DNA from: Gambelia wislizenii
Lineage: Eukaryota > Chordata > Lepidosauria > Squamata > Crotaphytidae
Direction: 5' to 3'
Assembly (NCBI GenBank): GCA_030847615.1
Contig: JAUMIR010000001.1
Span: 84,679,501-84,743,500 of the forward strand
Length of the DNA: 64,000 nucleotides
The notes beneath the pieces were generated by a model. That model saw nothing but the letters and a program-made list of their open reading frames with translations, did no database searches and had not been told where the DNA came from. Every line of letters starts with the position of its first letter. Position 1 is the stretch's first letter. The position numbers were made by a program, and so were the translations under genes. Positions 31,665 through 41,702 of this stretch are shown piece by piece.

Positions 31665-33529
31665 TAATCCCTCCCAGGCGGGAGGAAGACTGCAGGCATT
31701 TGTGGGGGCTTGGGAAAACTCTACTTCGGACAGGTGGGTACGGCAATCTATCCAGCAGGGGTATCGGATAGAGTTCTCCCGACTCCCCTCACAATGGTTC
31801 CTGCCAACCCCAGTACACAAGGACGCCCGCAAGCAATCCCTGATGTTGGAAGCCATTTGGCGTCTCCTGGACATGGGAGCCATAGAGGAGGTTCAACGCT
31901 CGCAACGGGGAAAGGGCTGTTATTCCATACTTTTCCTAGTGCCAAAAAAGAACGGTAGATGGAGAGCAGTCCTCAACCTAAGGGGAGTGAACAAATTCGT
32001 AAGGAAAAGGAAGTTCAGGATGGAAACTTTGAAGCACATCCTGGAGGCCATAAGACCAGGGCATTACCTGTCCTCGCTGGATTTACAGGATGCGTACCTC
32101 CACATCCGAATTCATCGGGATCACCGCTAATTCCTGCGTTTTTGTTACAACAACAGACACTTCCAATACAAGGCCCTCCCCTTTGGGCTTTCCTCAGCTC
32201 CCAGGGTTTTCACGAAGATTCTGGTTGCATTGGTAGCCTCACGGAGACGTTCAGGAATACATGTATATCCCTACTTGGACGATCTCCTGATCCGTTCCCA
32301 ATCCAAACAGGGAGCGGAAAGGGACCTCACCTTCGTCATGGATTCACTCCAGCATCATGGATTCCAGATAAACATGGAGAAGAGCTCACTGATTCCATCT
32401 CAGCGGATACAGCACCTGGGGGTGCTGATGTGCTCTGCGGAGGGCCAGATCTGAGTCCCTATAGAATGGATCAAAGCAATCCAGATCGCAATGCAGAAAG
32501 CCCTGGACACATACAGATCAGACATAATGCACCTTGCACATCTACAGGGCCTCATGATAGCGGCGATAGACTGTGTCCCATGGGCGAGATTTCACGCCAG
32601 AGCTCTTCAATGCTTTCTCCTTCCCTTCCAGGAGGAAATAGCCAACAGGAGGCATGAGATGGTGAGACTTCCGAGGGAAGTCAGGACATCTTTGAGATGG
32701 TGGCTCTCTCCAGCGATTCACAAAGGTCGCCATCTGTGGATCCGGGACAGGGTCCAGATCACCATGGATGCCAGTCTGCGGGGATGGGGAGCACACTGCG
32801 GAACTCAGCTGGCACAGGGGAGATGGACCTCAGAGGAAGCGGCCCACAGCATCAACTGGTTGAAGCTGAGGGCGGTCAGACTAGCCCTCAAGGAATTTTC
32901 GCACTTGGACAGAGACAGATCAGTGCTCATCAGAACAGACAACGTCGCAACGAAGGCGCACATAAATCGCCAAGCGGGGGTCCAGGTCACGAGCCCTCAT
33001 GCAGGAATCATCATGTCTACTCACTTGGGCCGAGAACCACCTGGAATTGATATCGGCAGAGCATCTTCAGGGAGTCCTCAACCGGAAGGCGGGCTGGCTA
33101 AGCTGGTCGGACATAGACCAGGGAGAATAGAGTCTGAGCCCAGAGGTGTTCAGCAACGTAGTTCGGATCCTGGGACAACCAGAGATAGACCTGTTCACCT
33201 CTCCCACAAACGCGAAGCTCCCCCATTTCGTCTCCAGGTACATTTCAGAGGGGGCAGTGGACATAGATGCCCTGATGTGCCCTTGGCCAAGAACACTACT
33301 CTACGCCTTTCCACCGGTCCAACTGATCCCCAGAGTGCTCAGCAGAGTCCGAGCAGAGGAGGCGGAGATCATATTGGTAGCCCCAGAGTGGCCCCGAAGA
33401 GCATGGTTCCCGGATATCCTGGAGATGCAGGTGGGTTCAATGCCTCTCCGCTTCGAACAGACCTACTGTCGCAAGGTCAGGTGCATCATCCGGACCCAGC
33501 CTGGATACAGCCCCGCGCGTAGAGATTGA
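31360..33529 (+). pseudogene. DIRS copy B reverse transcriptase - RNase H - Dam-like polyprotein
   Basis: One reading frame runs from 31360 to about 32985, broken only by TAA at 32128-32130 and TGA at 32452-32454. RT blocks include 'YSILFLVPKKNGRWRAVLN', 'SSLDLQDAYLHIRIH', 'FQYKALPFGLSSAPRVFTK' and an intact catalytic 'VYPYLDDLLIRS' near 32260-32295. RNase H follows, with 'ITMDASLRGWGAHCG' near 32760 and 'IRTDNVATKAHINRQAG' near 32930-32980. After a frameshift near 32985, the downstream region continues in the frame 33146-33529 ('NVVRILGQPEIDLFTSP', 'LVAPEWPRRAWFPDI'). This is the place where DIRS elements carry a Dam-like methyltransferase domain. The start codon is unclear because the frame overlaps gag. 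Confidence 0.85.
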
Positions 33530-33536
33530 GCGCCAA

Positions 33537-34562
33537 ATGTTGATGACACGAGGATATTCTTGTCCAGTCGTAGGAACAATCCTGGCATTGAGGAGGGAAT
33601 CCACCCAATGGATCTACGAGCACACCTTTAGGGTGTTTCGTCGATGGTGCAGACGTAAGGGACAGGACTTCAGTGAGGTCACAGTCCCTGTGTTGTTAGA
33701 TTTTCTCCAGGACGGAGTCGACGCCAGACTCCGCCCGAATAAACTCAAAAGACAGGTCTCAGCAGTAACGTCATTCCTGTCTCCAGAGGAAGCTACGGCA
33801 ATATCAGCTCACCCCCATCTACGCCGCTTCATCAGGGGCCTCACCAACTTGGCTCCACCGATGATACACCGTTTTCCGTCATGGGATCTTCATACGATGT
33901 TGAAAGCCTTAACGGTACACCCATTTGAGCCGATTTGGGAGGTGCATCTGAAGTTCCTAACATGGAAGGTTCTCTTCTTGGTGGCTATCACCTAAGCTCG
34001 CAGAGCATCGGAATTGACGGCACTATCTATCAGAAGAGACTTATGCATCTTCAGACAAGATTCAGTAGTCCTTCAACTGCGCCCTGACTTCAAACCAAAG
34101 GTGGATTCGGCTTTTCACAGATCCCAGGAAGTGGTCCTGCCTTACTTTTGCCCGAACCCAGAAAGGGAGTTAGAAAGGATATGGCACACTCTGGACGTAC
34201 ACAGAGCACACAAAGTTTACATTAAGAGAACGTCATCCTTCAGAGTCTCTGAAGCGTTATTCGTCTCTCCCCACTCGAAGTGCTTGGGGAGGAAGGTCTC
34301 ACCCTCCACCCTGGTGCATTGGATAAAGTGCTGTATAATGTCCTGCTACGAGTCCCTGGGAAAACCGGTACTGGGGGGCATCATGGCCCACTCCACAAGA
34401 AGCGCAGCAACCTCGACAGCCCGGGAAAAAGACGCCCCTTTGGAGGAAATTTGCAGAGCAGTAACTTGGAGATCTCCCTCAACCTTTGTCAGGCACTACC
34501 GGCCGGACAGAATGCAGTCAGCCTTTGGGAGGAGGGTGCTACAGCGAGTTCTACAGCCCTAG
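33537..34562 (+). pseudogene. DIRS copy B tyrosine recombinase (one in-frame stop)
   Basis: A single frame covers the whole recombinase, 341 codons, interrupted only by TAA at 33993-33995. The N-terminal SAM-like part ('EHTFRVFRRWCRRKGQDF', about residues 22-40) is followed by the catalytic part. The first catalytic Arg lies in 'ARRASELTAL' just after the stop, the His-x-x-Arg box is 'AHSTRSAAT' near 34390, and the nucleophile Tyr is in 'FVRHYRPD' near 34493. All four catalytic positions are therefore present. DIRS elements use this enzyme in place of an integrase to insert a circular intermediate. Confidence 0.88.
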
Positions 34563-34615
34563 AAGTCAGAGGGTCGCCCTTGCCCACCCGGTTTGGACGC
34601 TTTAGTAAATCCCAA

Positions 34616-34712
34616 GCATATGGATGCTCTGGAGCCCTCTCCACTGGGAAAAGGAACGTTGGTCTTACCTATGATACGTTCTTTTCCAGTGTAGAGGCGA
34701 AGAGCATCCGGC
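34616..34712 (+). repeat. DIRS copy B internal complementary region (ICR)
   Basis: The left half ('ggatgctctggagccctctc' then 'cactggg') is complementary to the left terminus as preserved in copy C (55185 onward). The right half ('ggtcttacctatgatacgtt' then 'cttttccagtgtagaggcga') is the reverse complement of copy B's own right terminus (about 34980-35034). Such a region, complementary to both ends, is the hallmark of DIRS elements and is thought to template circularisation during replication. Confidence 0.85.
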
Positions 34713-34856
34713 CCACCCAAGGCGAACGTGACGGAATGTCCAGAGGAAGAGGAGAGAAGACGCCTCATGTCCTCAGATGGAACTGCCAAATCAGATCGTC
34801 TTGGTGGGATCACGGCCGGAGGAGTCGAACTACGGTGTCACAAGGCTGTGATCTCG

Positions 34857-35034
34857 ACTGGCCAGCAGAGGGGTCATCCCTCCTGGATGACACCACTGGT
34901 GGTCAGGCTCTTCAAAATAAGAGTCTCTGTATCCTGCCTACCGGGAGCAAGTGGGAGGGACAACCCAAGCATACGGATGCTCTTCGCCTCTACACTGGAA
35001 AAGAACGTATCACAGGTAAGACCAATGTTCCTTT
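34857..35034 (+). repeat. DIRS copy B right inverted terminal repeat and terminus
   Basis: 34857-34990 pairs with 29284-29418; the last 45 bases (from 'tacactggaaaagaacgtat') pair with the right half of the ICR. The exact final base is uncertain by a few positions. Confidence 0.85.
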
Positions 35035-36415
35035 CTGAAGTAATTGTCACTACAACTGTAGGTCTCTCAAAAGGAATTGCTTCATACTGGGCAACTGTTT
35101 TCTGCTGTATGTTATTTAGATTAGAGAAGCAGATTTTATTTACTTTGAAAGGGGAACCAGCAAAGGTGGATGGCTGGGCTACAATCACCTGTTTTTAATA
35201 GAGAAGGAGATTGGGAGAAATTGTCATAGGGGACAGGTGAGAACAGAAATAGTGAAGGCATTCATAAAGTAAATTCTCTCCGCTGTGTAAATATTTATAT
35301 AGGTACTTTGTATGGTTATAAATTTTGATCATGCCTAAGTTTTACCAGTCTTCTTGCAAGTTTCCTGTAAAAGGAGATTCTGCCTGTATATGTATACTGA
35401 TGTGTACTGCATTAGTTATTATTGCAAGCAAATGCAGTGTTTGGAATTTTTGAAATAAGACTGAAATTAAAATAAACACTATAATATAATATACATTTTG
35501 CATGAACTTAGTGTAAATAATTTTCCTTTTGAGTGCATAACAAAAGAAGGCTTAGGAAATTGTGAATTTAAGGAAAATTTTCTTTTTCAGAATACCGAAT
35601 GCTAAGTTATTGGATTAACTGATGTACTGGCAGAGTAAGAGAAGCAAAAGCAAGTATTTCTCCACGTAGTACAGAAGTAGGAATTTTTCACACAGCAAAT
35701 ACCTTCAGATACTGTTGGAATGCAGTTTGCAGTAAGCCTTGCCAGCATAGCCAGTGAGAAGAAGTACAGGGAGCTACATAGAGTTCAACAACTTCTGGAG
35801 AATTACACATTTGCCACCAGTGACATAGTACCTAGTTGCCTTGTTGAATTAATTGCAGTAAGATCAATTGATTAGTAACCCTCAGCATTTTCAGACATAG
35901 GAAACTTTCAACACAGTTGGTAACATTGGAGTTATTTTGGAATCCTTAACATATTAATCTCTTTTTTCTTCCTCCTTGTTTTTCCCTCTCCGTTTTTTTC
36001 CTACCACCCTTCCGAAAACGTTTAGGAAAGCAAAGTATTAGTCTGAAACCCTGTATGGGACACATGTAGCAGAACCACTCCATGTATATAGGTCTGTCCC
36101 TTTCCTTCCCCTCCCACAGCAGTCAAGATGCATGAGGTTGCTGATGCCACCATGTAACAGCCATGAAGTGAGGTGTGTGTGTAACTGAGCAACAGGGACA
36201 CTGTGTCCCCCTCCAATTTGCTACAGAGATAGACAGAGGAACCACAATGTTGTTGTTCCTCTTTGCCCCTCTTGTGCACAGACTGCAAGGGAGTAGGGTT
36301 GACAGTCCTGATACCCAGTTGACTTTCTCCTGCTGCCCCAAAGCCATGGCCCCAGGAGGGCTTGGTAGTTGCAGGGGTTCAGAATCGCTTCTTCAACCCC
36401 ATTTTTGAAAAAGAA
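35035..36415. other. Intronic DNA, nothing recognised
   Basis: No exon, RNA gene or named repeat is visible. Small open frames near 36.0-36.45 kb have no recognisable content. Confidence 0.4.
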
Positions 36416-36417
36416 TA

Positions 36418-37181
36418 CAGTTGTCCCTTGACATTCGCGGGGGTTAGGTTCCACGGACCCCCACGAATGTCAAAAAACCGCAAATATTGATTGCCCTCCC
36501 CCCACCCCTCCCCCCACCCCACCCCACCCCAGGCCTTCACGGAGCCTTCCAAGGCTCCGTGAAGGCCTCCCCCCTCCCTCCCCGGGGCCTTCACGGAGCC
36601 TTCGAAGGCTCCATGAAGGCCCCCGCGGACTCCCCCCACCCTCCCCAGGCCTTCACGGAGCCTTCCAAGGCTCCGTGAAGGCCTCTGCAACCCTCCCCCC
36701 TCCCTCCCCGGGGCCTCCCCCCACACTCCCCAGGCCTTCACGGAGCCTTCCAAGGTTCCGTGAAGGCCTCCCCCCATCCTCCCCCCTCCCTCCCCGGGGC
36801 CTTCACAGAGCCTTTCAAGGCTCCCTGAAGGCCTCCACGGCCTCCCCCCACCCTCCCCAGGCCTTCACGGAGCCTTCCAAGGCTCCGTGAAGGCCTCTCC
36901 CCAACCTCCACCCTCCCTCCCTGGGGCCTTCACGGAGCCTTTCGAGGCTCCGTGAAGGCGTCCGCGGCCTCCCCCCACCCTCCCCAGGCCTTCACGGGGC
37001 CTCTGGAGGGTCTCCAAAGGCCCCGTGAACGCCTCCCTGGCCCTCCCCGCTCCTTCCCAGGGCTTTCAAGGGGCCTCCGGAGGCCCCTTTTCACGGTTTT
37101 GGGGGGGCCCGGGGGGCCCTCCCAAAACCGTGAATAATTAAAACCGCGAATGCTGAGTTCGCGAATGTGGAGGGGCAACTG
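36418..37181. mobile_element. Tigger-ended MITE with internal palindromic minisatellite (element 3)
   Basis: Starts CAGTTGTCCCTTGACATTCG and ends GTGGAGGGGCAACTG, with TA on both sides (36416-36417, 37182-37183). The left end includes a self-complementary 'gacattcgcgggggttagg' block facing 'cccccacgaatgtc'. The interior (about 36520-37095) is a tandem array of units built on the palindrome GGCCTTCACGGAGCCTT / AAGGCTCCGTGAAGGCC, separated by C-rich spacers such as 'tccccccaccctccccag'. Both ends and core are nearly the same as in the longer element at 48762-51091. No transposase is present. Confidence 0.9.
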
Positions 37182-37183
37182 TA

Positions 37184-38900
37184 TATGTGTGCATATGTCA
37201 CTAACAGGATGCTGGCCTGGCCAATGGTGTAACTCGGGTAGTCCATTTTATACTGAAGCCTTATTCACTAGTTGATGGTCAGTGGCTTATACTGCTTTTT
37301 AAAGATTTGGAAATCCATGAAAGATAGGTTATCAATTAGTTAAGATAGCTAACATTGGATTCTGCATAGTAAGAGGTGATACAACTCTCATGTCCACATA
37401 CATAGGTCAAATAAGATGAACTTCCTGAGGTATCTGGGTAATTAGTTTTGGAGAGAATGCTGAAGTGATGGACCTTCTACCTGAGTCAGCTTATTTATGC
37501 ATACTTGAATAGTCCAATTTTCTATAAAGAGATTTTGAAATTAATTGTTTTCTGTTCTTCTGTTCCTCTTTATTCTTAGTCATATGGTAAGCCCAAACCT
37601 ACATTTACATTTAAAAAAAACAGTTCGTTTCATTAACTAACTTGAAGAATACAGGAAAGTGTTTTGTGTTCACAAATAGTGCAGTTAACATTTGTCTGCA
37701 AATATATATTAACCAAGTTGACATTTTTTGTATGTCATGACAAGTACATGCATTTTTGAAATATTATGTCAGTAGCTTATTTTAAAAAGAAATCACACTT
37801 CAGGTAGTATGGGGATTTATTTGTGATTCTTTTTTTTCTTTTTTTTTTTTTGGCCATGGAATAATATACAGTATTTATTCTTATATAATTTTGAAAAAAA
37901 CCTAGCTTACTCTTACTGAAAAGGTGGAGGCATATAACAAATACACATCCATGCTAAGAAAAAAATCACTTACATTAACTTATAAACCATATATAATATG
38001 CTAGTGGATCAAAGCTAGACCATTACCCCACTCCACCCCACCCCACTTGCCAGTCCTTAAGCAAATGAAATATGAAGAAAGTGACACCTGTGGCTACAGA
38101 AAGTCAGTATAGTAGAGCAGAGAATGCAGATTAGAAGTGTTACCCACCAGTTCTCACAGAGCTTTCATAGTCACTCTTGAGGAACACTTATTGCTAATTA
38201 GTAAAGCAGGTATAAGTATCTACCTGTAATTGCTTTACACCTATGCTTGGTTAACTCAGTAGCTAAAATTAAACCAAATTTTTTAAAAAGTGTTGAAATG
38301 CTTCTTCAAAGGGTCACAATGCAGATCAGCCACAAAAGACACCAGTAAGTACCCTGATGTCAGATTTGGCACACAGATAACACAGTTAAGCAGTCAAAAC
38401 TGATCTTAGATCATTATGGGTAATCTAATCTTATTTGCTGGGCCAAGCTGTTTAGGGCTTTTAGGAGTTAAAGACAATTTAGAGGTGTGCCTGTAATGTG
38501 ACAAGGAACCAATAAAAACTGTGCAACAATGTAATTTCTCACAATGACCCATGGATTGTTCTTTTCTGCATTTTTGAAATCCTATAGCTTGTTCTTACAC
38601 ATTTAAATCAGTCTTGTATATAAGCTATGCAAAGTTACTAGCCTCCAGTATATTTTTACTAGCCTGCTCAGACTCTGCTAACAAAGAATAAAAAACTGCA
38701 TTTCTGTGCTGATTGCAAGGGAGGGACAGAGTTCTCAATTCTCCTCAGCCAGTCCATTCAATTACTAGCACGAAATTCCATGTGCTTACTTGCATGTAGT
38801 TCCTGGGAAATGCAAGACTCATTTAAATTCTAATGGAGGAAAAAAATGAGAGGGGTGATCATAGTGGGTGATTTTGACAGTCCACTTTTTGATTATCTGT
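37184..38900. other. Intronic DNA, nothing recognised
   Basis: Contains T-rich runs near 37830 and a 'ccccaccccacc' run near 38030, but no exon or named repeat is seen. Confidence 0.4.
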
Positions 38901-39017
38901 TCTTTTGACCCTTTTAAATTATAACTGGAACTCGTTAATTCAACATATGGTCTGCTTGTTCAACTATGTGTTCAATTAATGGGTTCCAGTTATGTATAAT
39001 TTAAAAGGATGAAAAGA
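38901..39017. mobile_element. Hairpin MITE-like element
   Basis: Left arm 'tcttttgacccttttaaatt' plus 'ataactggaa' (38901-38951) pairs with right arm 'ttccagttatgtataattta' plus 'aaaggatgaaaaga' (38961-39017), with a few mismatches. There is no coding capacity and the family is not named. Confidence 0.7.
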
Positions 39018-39732
39018 GCAGAGGTGGGGGTTTCTCCCCGTTGTGTTCCTGGCCTTCTGCGGCAGATCACTCTCTACCCTGCGGTAGTAAGAGGGTTGTA
39101 AAGTGAAGCACAAGTGTCCACCACCATTATGGAAAAGAAAAAGGCAGCAGAAGCAGTGGAGTTCTCAGCCCAGCAGTAGCGGGAGAGGGAGAGGGGGAAG
39201 GGAGGAAGGAAAAAGGGGAAGGAGGAGATTCATTCCCTCTCCCACCAGAAAGCCTCAAGTTTGGGCTAAAATTGGGATGGTTGGGTTGAACAACTGGAGA
39301 GAAGTGGATCTGAGATTATGGATGAGGGAAAGACGGTGAGGGCTGCGGGGTAGTTGGTGCAGGAACAGAGCGAGGGGGAATCATAGTAGGGATGGTCTGT
39401 GTATCCCATTCTTCTTCCTCCTCAGTCTCTGATTTCCTCCCTTCCTCAGGAATTAGAAGCAGTTACTTTAAGGAATGACAGGTGTCTCCCACTTATTCAA
39501 CAGGTTAGGATCAGAGCACTATAGGCTCTGCATTTTGATGATTTCTGATTTTTGACAGTGTCCTGGTCCCTTACCTATCAAATAAATGGGGAATGCTGTA
39601 TTCTTTATTCTTTAGAAGTCTTTGAGATGGTCATTATTTGATATATTCATGCTTTAAGTGTGAAGATGTTAAGTAGGCTTGCTGCATACCACTGGATACT
39701 TTAAAAAAAGTTTAGAAACCCTTACTAATGAA
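39018..39732. other. Intronic DNA, nothing recognised
   Basis: Contains a purine-rich stretch near 39180-39230. The open frame at 39103-39339 lacks recognisable content. Confidence 0.4.
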
Positions 39733-39868
39733 TACAGTGGGACCTCAGAATCTGCTGGGGTTTGGTTCCAGCCCCACTGTGGATACCAAAATCCATGGAT
39801 GCTCAAGTCCCATTATATGCATTGGTGCAGTAAAATGTTGTCTCTTATATAAAATGGCAAACAGCAAG

Positions 39869-40204
39869 CAGGGCCGGTTTAACCTGTCTGCCAAATCAGC
39901 ATTGGCAGGGGGCCCCGAGGTCAAGAGAGGGCCCCGTGTTGGCCTCCTTAATCTGACGAAGGAACAGCCAGGAGACAGCCGGGAGGAGCCCCCTCTTACC
40001 CTCCTCCTCCAAAAACCTCCTGCTGGCTTTTTTAAAAAAACAAACAAAACATCCTCTCCAAAACTAAAGAGAAAGAGAAAGAGAAAGAAACAGCAGCCCT
40101 CAGTGGCAGAAGCTGGAGGGAGAGGCACATCGGAGAGGGTGAGTGTGTGTGTGTGTGAGAGAGAGAGACAGGGAATTTGAGGGTTGTCTCCCTCAGAAAG
40201 GGCT

Positions 40205-40244
<40 letters not shown>

Positions 40245-40323
40245 GCCCATGTGCCTTCAAGTCATATGGGGCCCCCAAAGTAAAGCATTGCAGGGGGCCC
40301 CAAAATTCCTTAAAGCGGCCCTG
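39869..40323. mobile_element. Non-autonomous hAT element (455 bp) nested in the Tigger MITE
   Basis: The ends CAGGGCCGGTTTAA and TTAAAGCGGCCCTG are inverted repeats of 14 bp with one mismatch. The flanks are an exact 8-bp direct duplication, ACAGCAAG, at 39861-39868 and 40324-40331. An 8-bp target duplication with CAGGG-type ends is diagnostic of hAT transposons. It has no transposase; the frames of up to 177 codons inside it are not related to one as far as I can see. It contains a (TTTC)n run. Confidence 0.95.
40204..40244. repeat. (TTTC)n microsatellite inside the hAT element
   Basis: An uninterrupted run of about ten tetranucleotide units. Confidence 0.95.
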
Positions 40324-40399
40324 ACAGCAAGGTTCGTTTTTTGGATTTTAAAAAAAATATTTTTGAACCGTGGTTGTTTGATACAGAGGGCTGACTGTA

Positions 40400-41592
40400 C
40401 ACAGTTTTCTAGCCATCTTAAGATAGTTTTTAAGATAAAGGTTCTTTTTAAAGAAGTTTGTCAATACCTTTGAATTCAGGCATATCCTATGAAAAGTATT
40501 CTCTTTGATTTATATGCCATCCTAGCAGGCATAACTTGCTCTTTCAAATGAGATCTATTGCCCCCTCCCCCCAGTGTACAGGGTCAGAATAGTAGGGCTG
40601 AAAGAAAGTCAGCTTTCTTCCTCTTGGAAAAAAAAGAGAGGGACAATTGGAGAAACAAAGTCTTTTAGTATGTTATTCAGGTAGTTCAGTAAGAATCACC
40701 TGCACTTGGTGGAATGGTTGGTGGTTTTGCATCTTGCTCCTTCTATTTGATTAGCTCCAAATAGTATAATGAGGGGGGGGTATATTATTTGATCTCTTAG
40801 GTTTTAGACATATATGGGTGTGACTAGGAATATTTGATAAATAGCAAGGAATGAGGAGAGAGGCTCTGAAAAACTGGCCCAGGAATAGTTTTAAAATAGT
40901 ATTAACCAATTTCAGTCCCAAGCTGGACTGAGATCTTGTTAAGTATAGAATGAGCCAGTGTATACTGATTTAAAGCACCATTCATGTAATGTTTATTAAA
41001 ACCAGAAACAAAGTAAGAATTTTAACTTGCGAACAGTTCTATTATTTGTCCTGTTTATTGATGAGTGGTGGATGAATATGGGTACAAGGCAGCTGAACAT
41101 TCCGTTCATAATTGGCTTACGGTCTTGGATCTTTGGAACAGGATGCCAGCCATCATATTATATTAACAAAAGATGAACACAAATTGGATGCATTGATTAC
41201 TTACTAGTTCATATGAATAACATTGCTGTTTTATAAGTCTCATGGTTCCAAACAGGCAAACACTATTATTCCAAACAATAATAGTGGTAGCAGTGGAAGA
41301 AGGAAAGGTTTACCATTTGGGACCACTGAGGGGTAGAAGGGAAGTGTGTGTGACTGAAATTAGTGAGTATGGGTAACTTAATATGACTTAATATAAGTCA
41401 CTGATCTGATAGGTTACATAGAGATGGTATGGTATGACATCATTATTATGCATGGTATTTACATGTATGAATTATATCTTATACACCAGACTGTATACAT
41501 GGATGGAGAATTGCAAAAAAAACCCAGCAGTTCCTTTCATTTAAAAAAAAAATACCGAGAAAAGATTACACAGTGGCAGGACTATTTGGTCC
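40400..41592. other. Intronic DNA, nothing recognised
   Basis: No exon or named repeat is visible. Confidence 0.4.
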
Positions 41593-41593
41593 A

Positions 41594-41702
41594 AATCCTA
41601 TTGTTAGTCCCAAAAAGAATAGAATAAGCTTGGTAAATCAACACTTCTTTAAGTTTCCTTGATTTAAGAGGTCTGTTCTAGCTAGAAACTAACAATAGGA
41701 TT
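41594..41702. mobile_element. Short MITE with perfect 15-bp TIRs
   Basis: AATCCTATTGTTAGT (41594-41608) and ACTAACAATAGGATT (41688-41702) are exact reverse complements. An inner pair, 'aaatcaa' and 'ttgattt', extends the fold. Length is 109 bp; the family is not named. Confidence 0.75.

Larger units (their letters stand above)
29284..35034 (+). mobile_element. DIRS-type tyrosine-recombinase retrotransposon, copy B (near full length)
   Basis: It has all the landmarks of the DIRS order: inverted terminal repeats, gag, RT-RNase H with a downstream Dam-like region, a tyrosine recombinase, and an internal complementary region (ICR) before the right end. There is no integrase or LTR. The left ITR is slightly short: it starts at 'gaggcgaagagcatccg', whereas the right end continues 'cactggaaaagaacg'. 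Disabling changes are few: two stops in the RT frame, one frameshift after RNase H, and one stop in the recombinase. Length is 5.75 kb, normal for DIRS. Confidence 0.9.
39735..40397 (+). mobile_element. Tigger-like MITE interrupted by a hAT element
   Basis: Outer ends: CAGTGGGACCTCAGAATCTG on the left and AGAGGGCTGACTG on the right, with TA at 39733-39734 and 40398-40399. The left part has the same 'ggataccaaaatccatggat' and 'tataaaatggcaaacagcaa' text as the other copies of the family. Removing the insertion at 39869-40331 restores a continuous MITE of about 200 bp. Confidence 0.88.

Noticed and set aside
33537..34562. Stand-alone host or Crypton-type tyrosine recombinase gene
   Set aside because: It sits directly downstream of RT-RNase H and before the ICR, in the fixed DIRS order, and has parallel copies in C and D.
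29284..35034. Endogenous retrovirus or LTR retrotransposon
   Set aside because: There are inverted rather than direct terminal repeats, an internal complementary region, and a tyrosine recombinase in place of protease and integrase, so it is DIRS-type.
39745..40278. 177-codon minus-strand frame as a hAT transposase
   Set aside because: It spans the MITE border and a (TTTC)n run, contains a Lys/Glu repeat, and shows no transposase motif.
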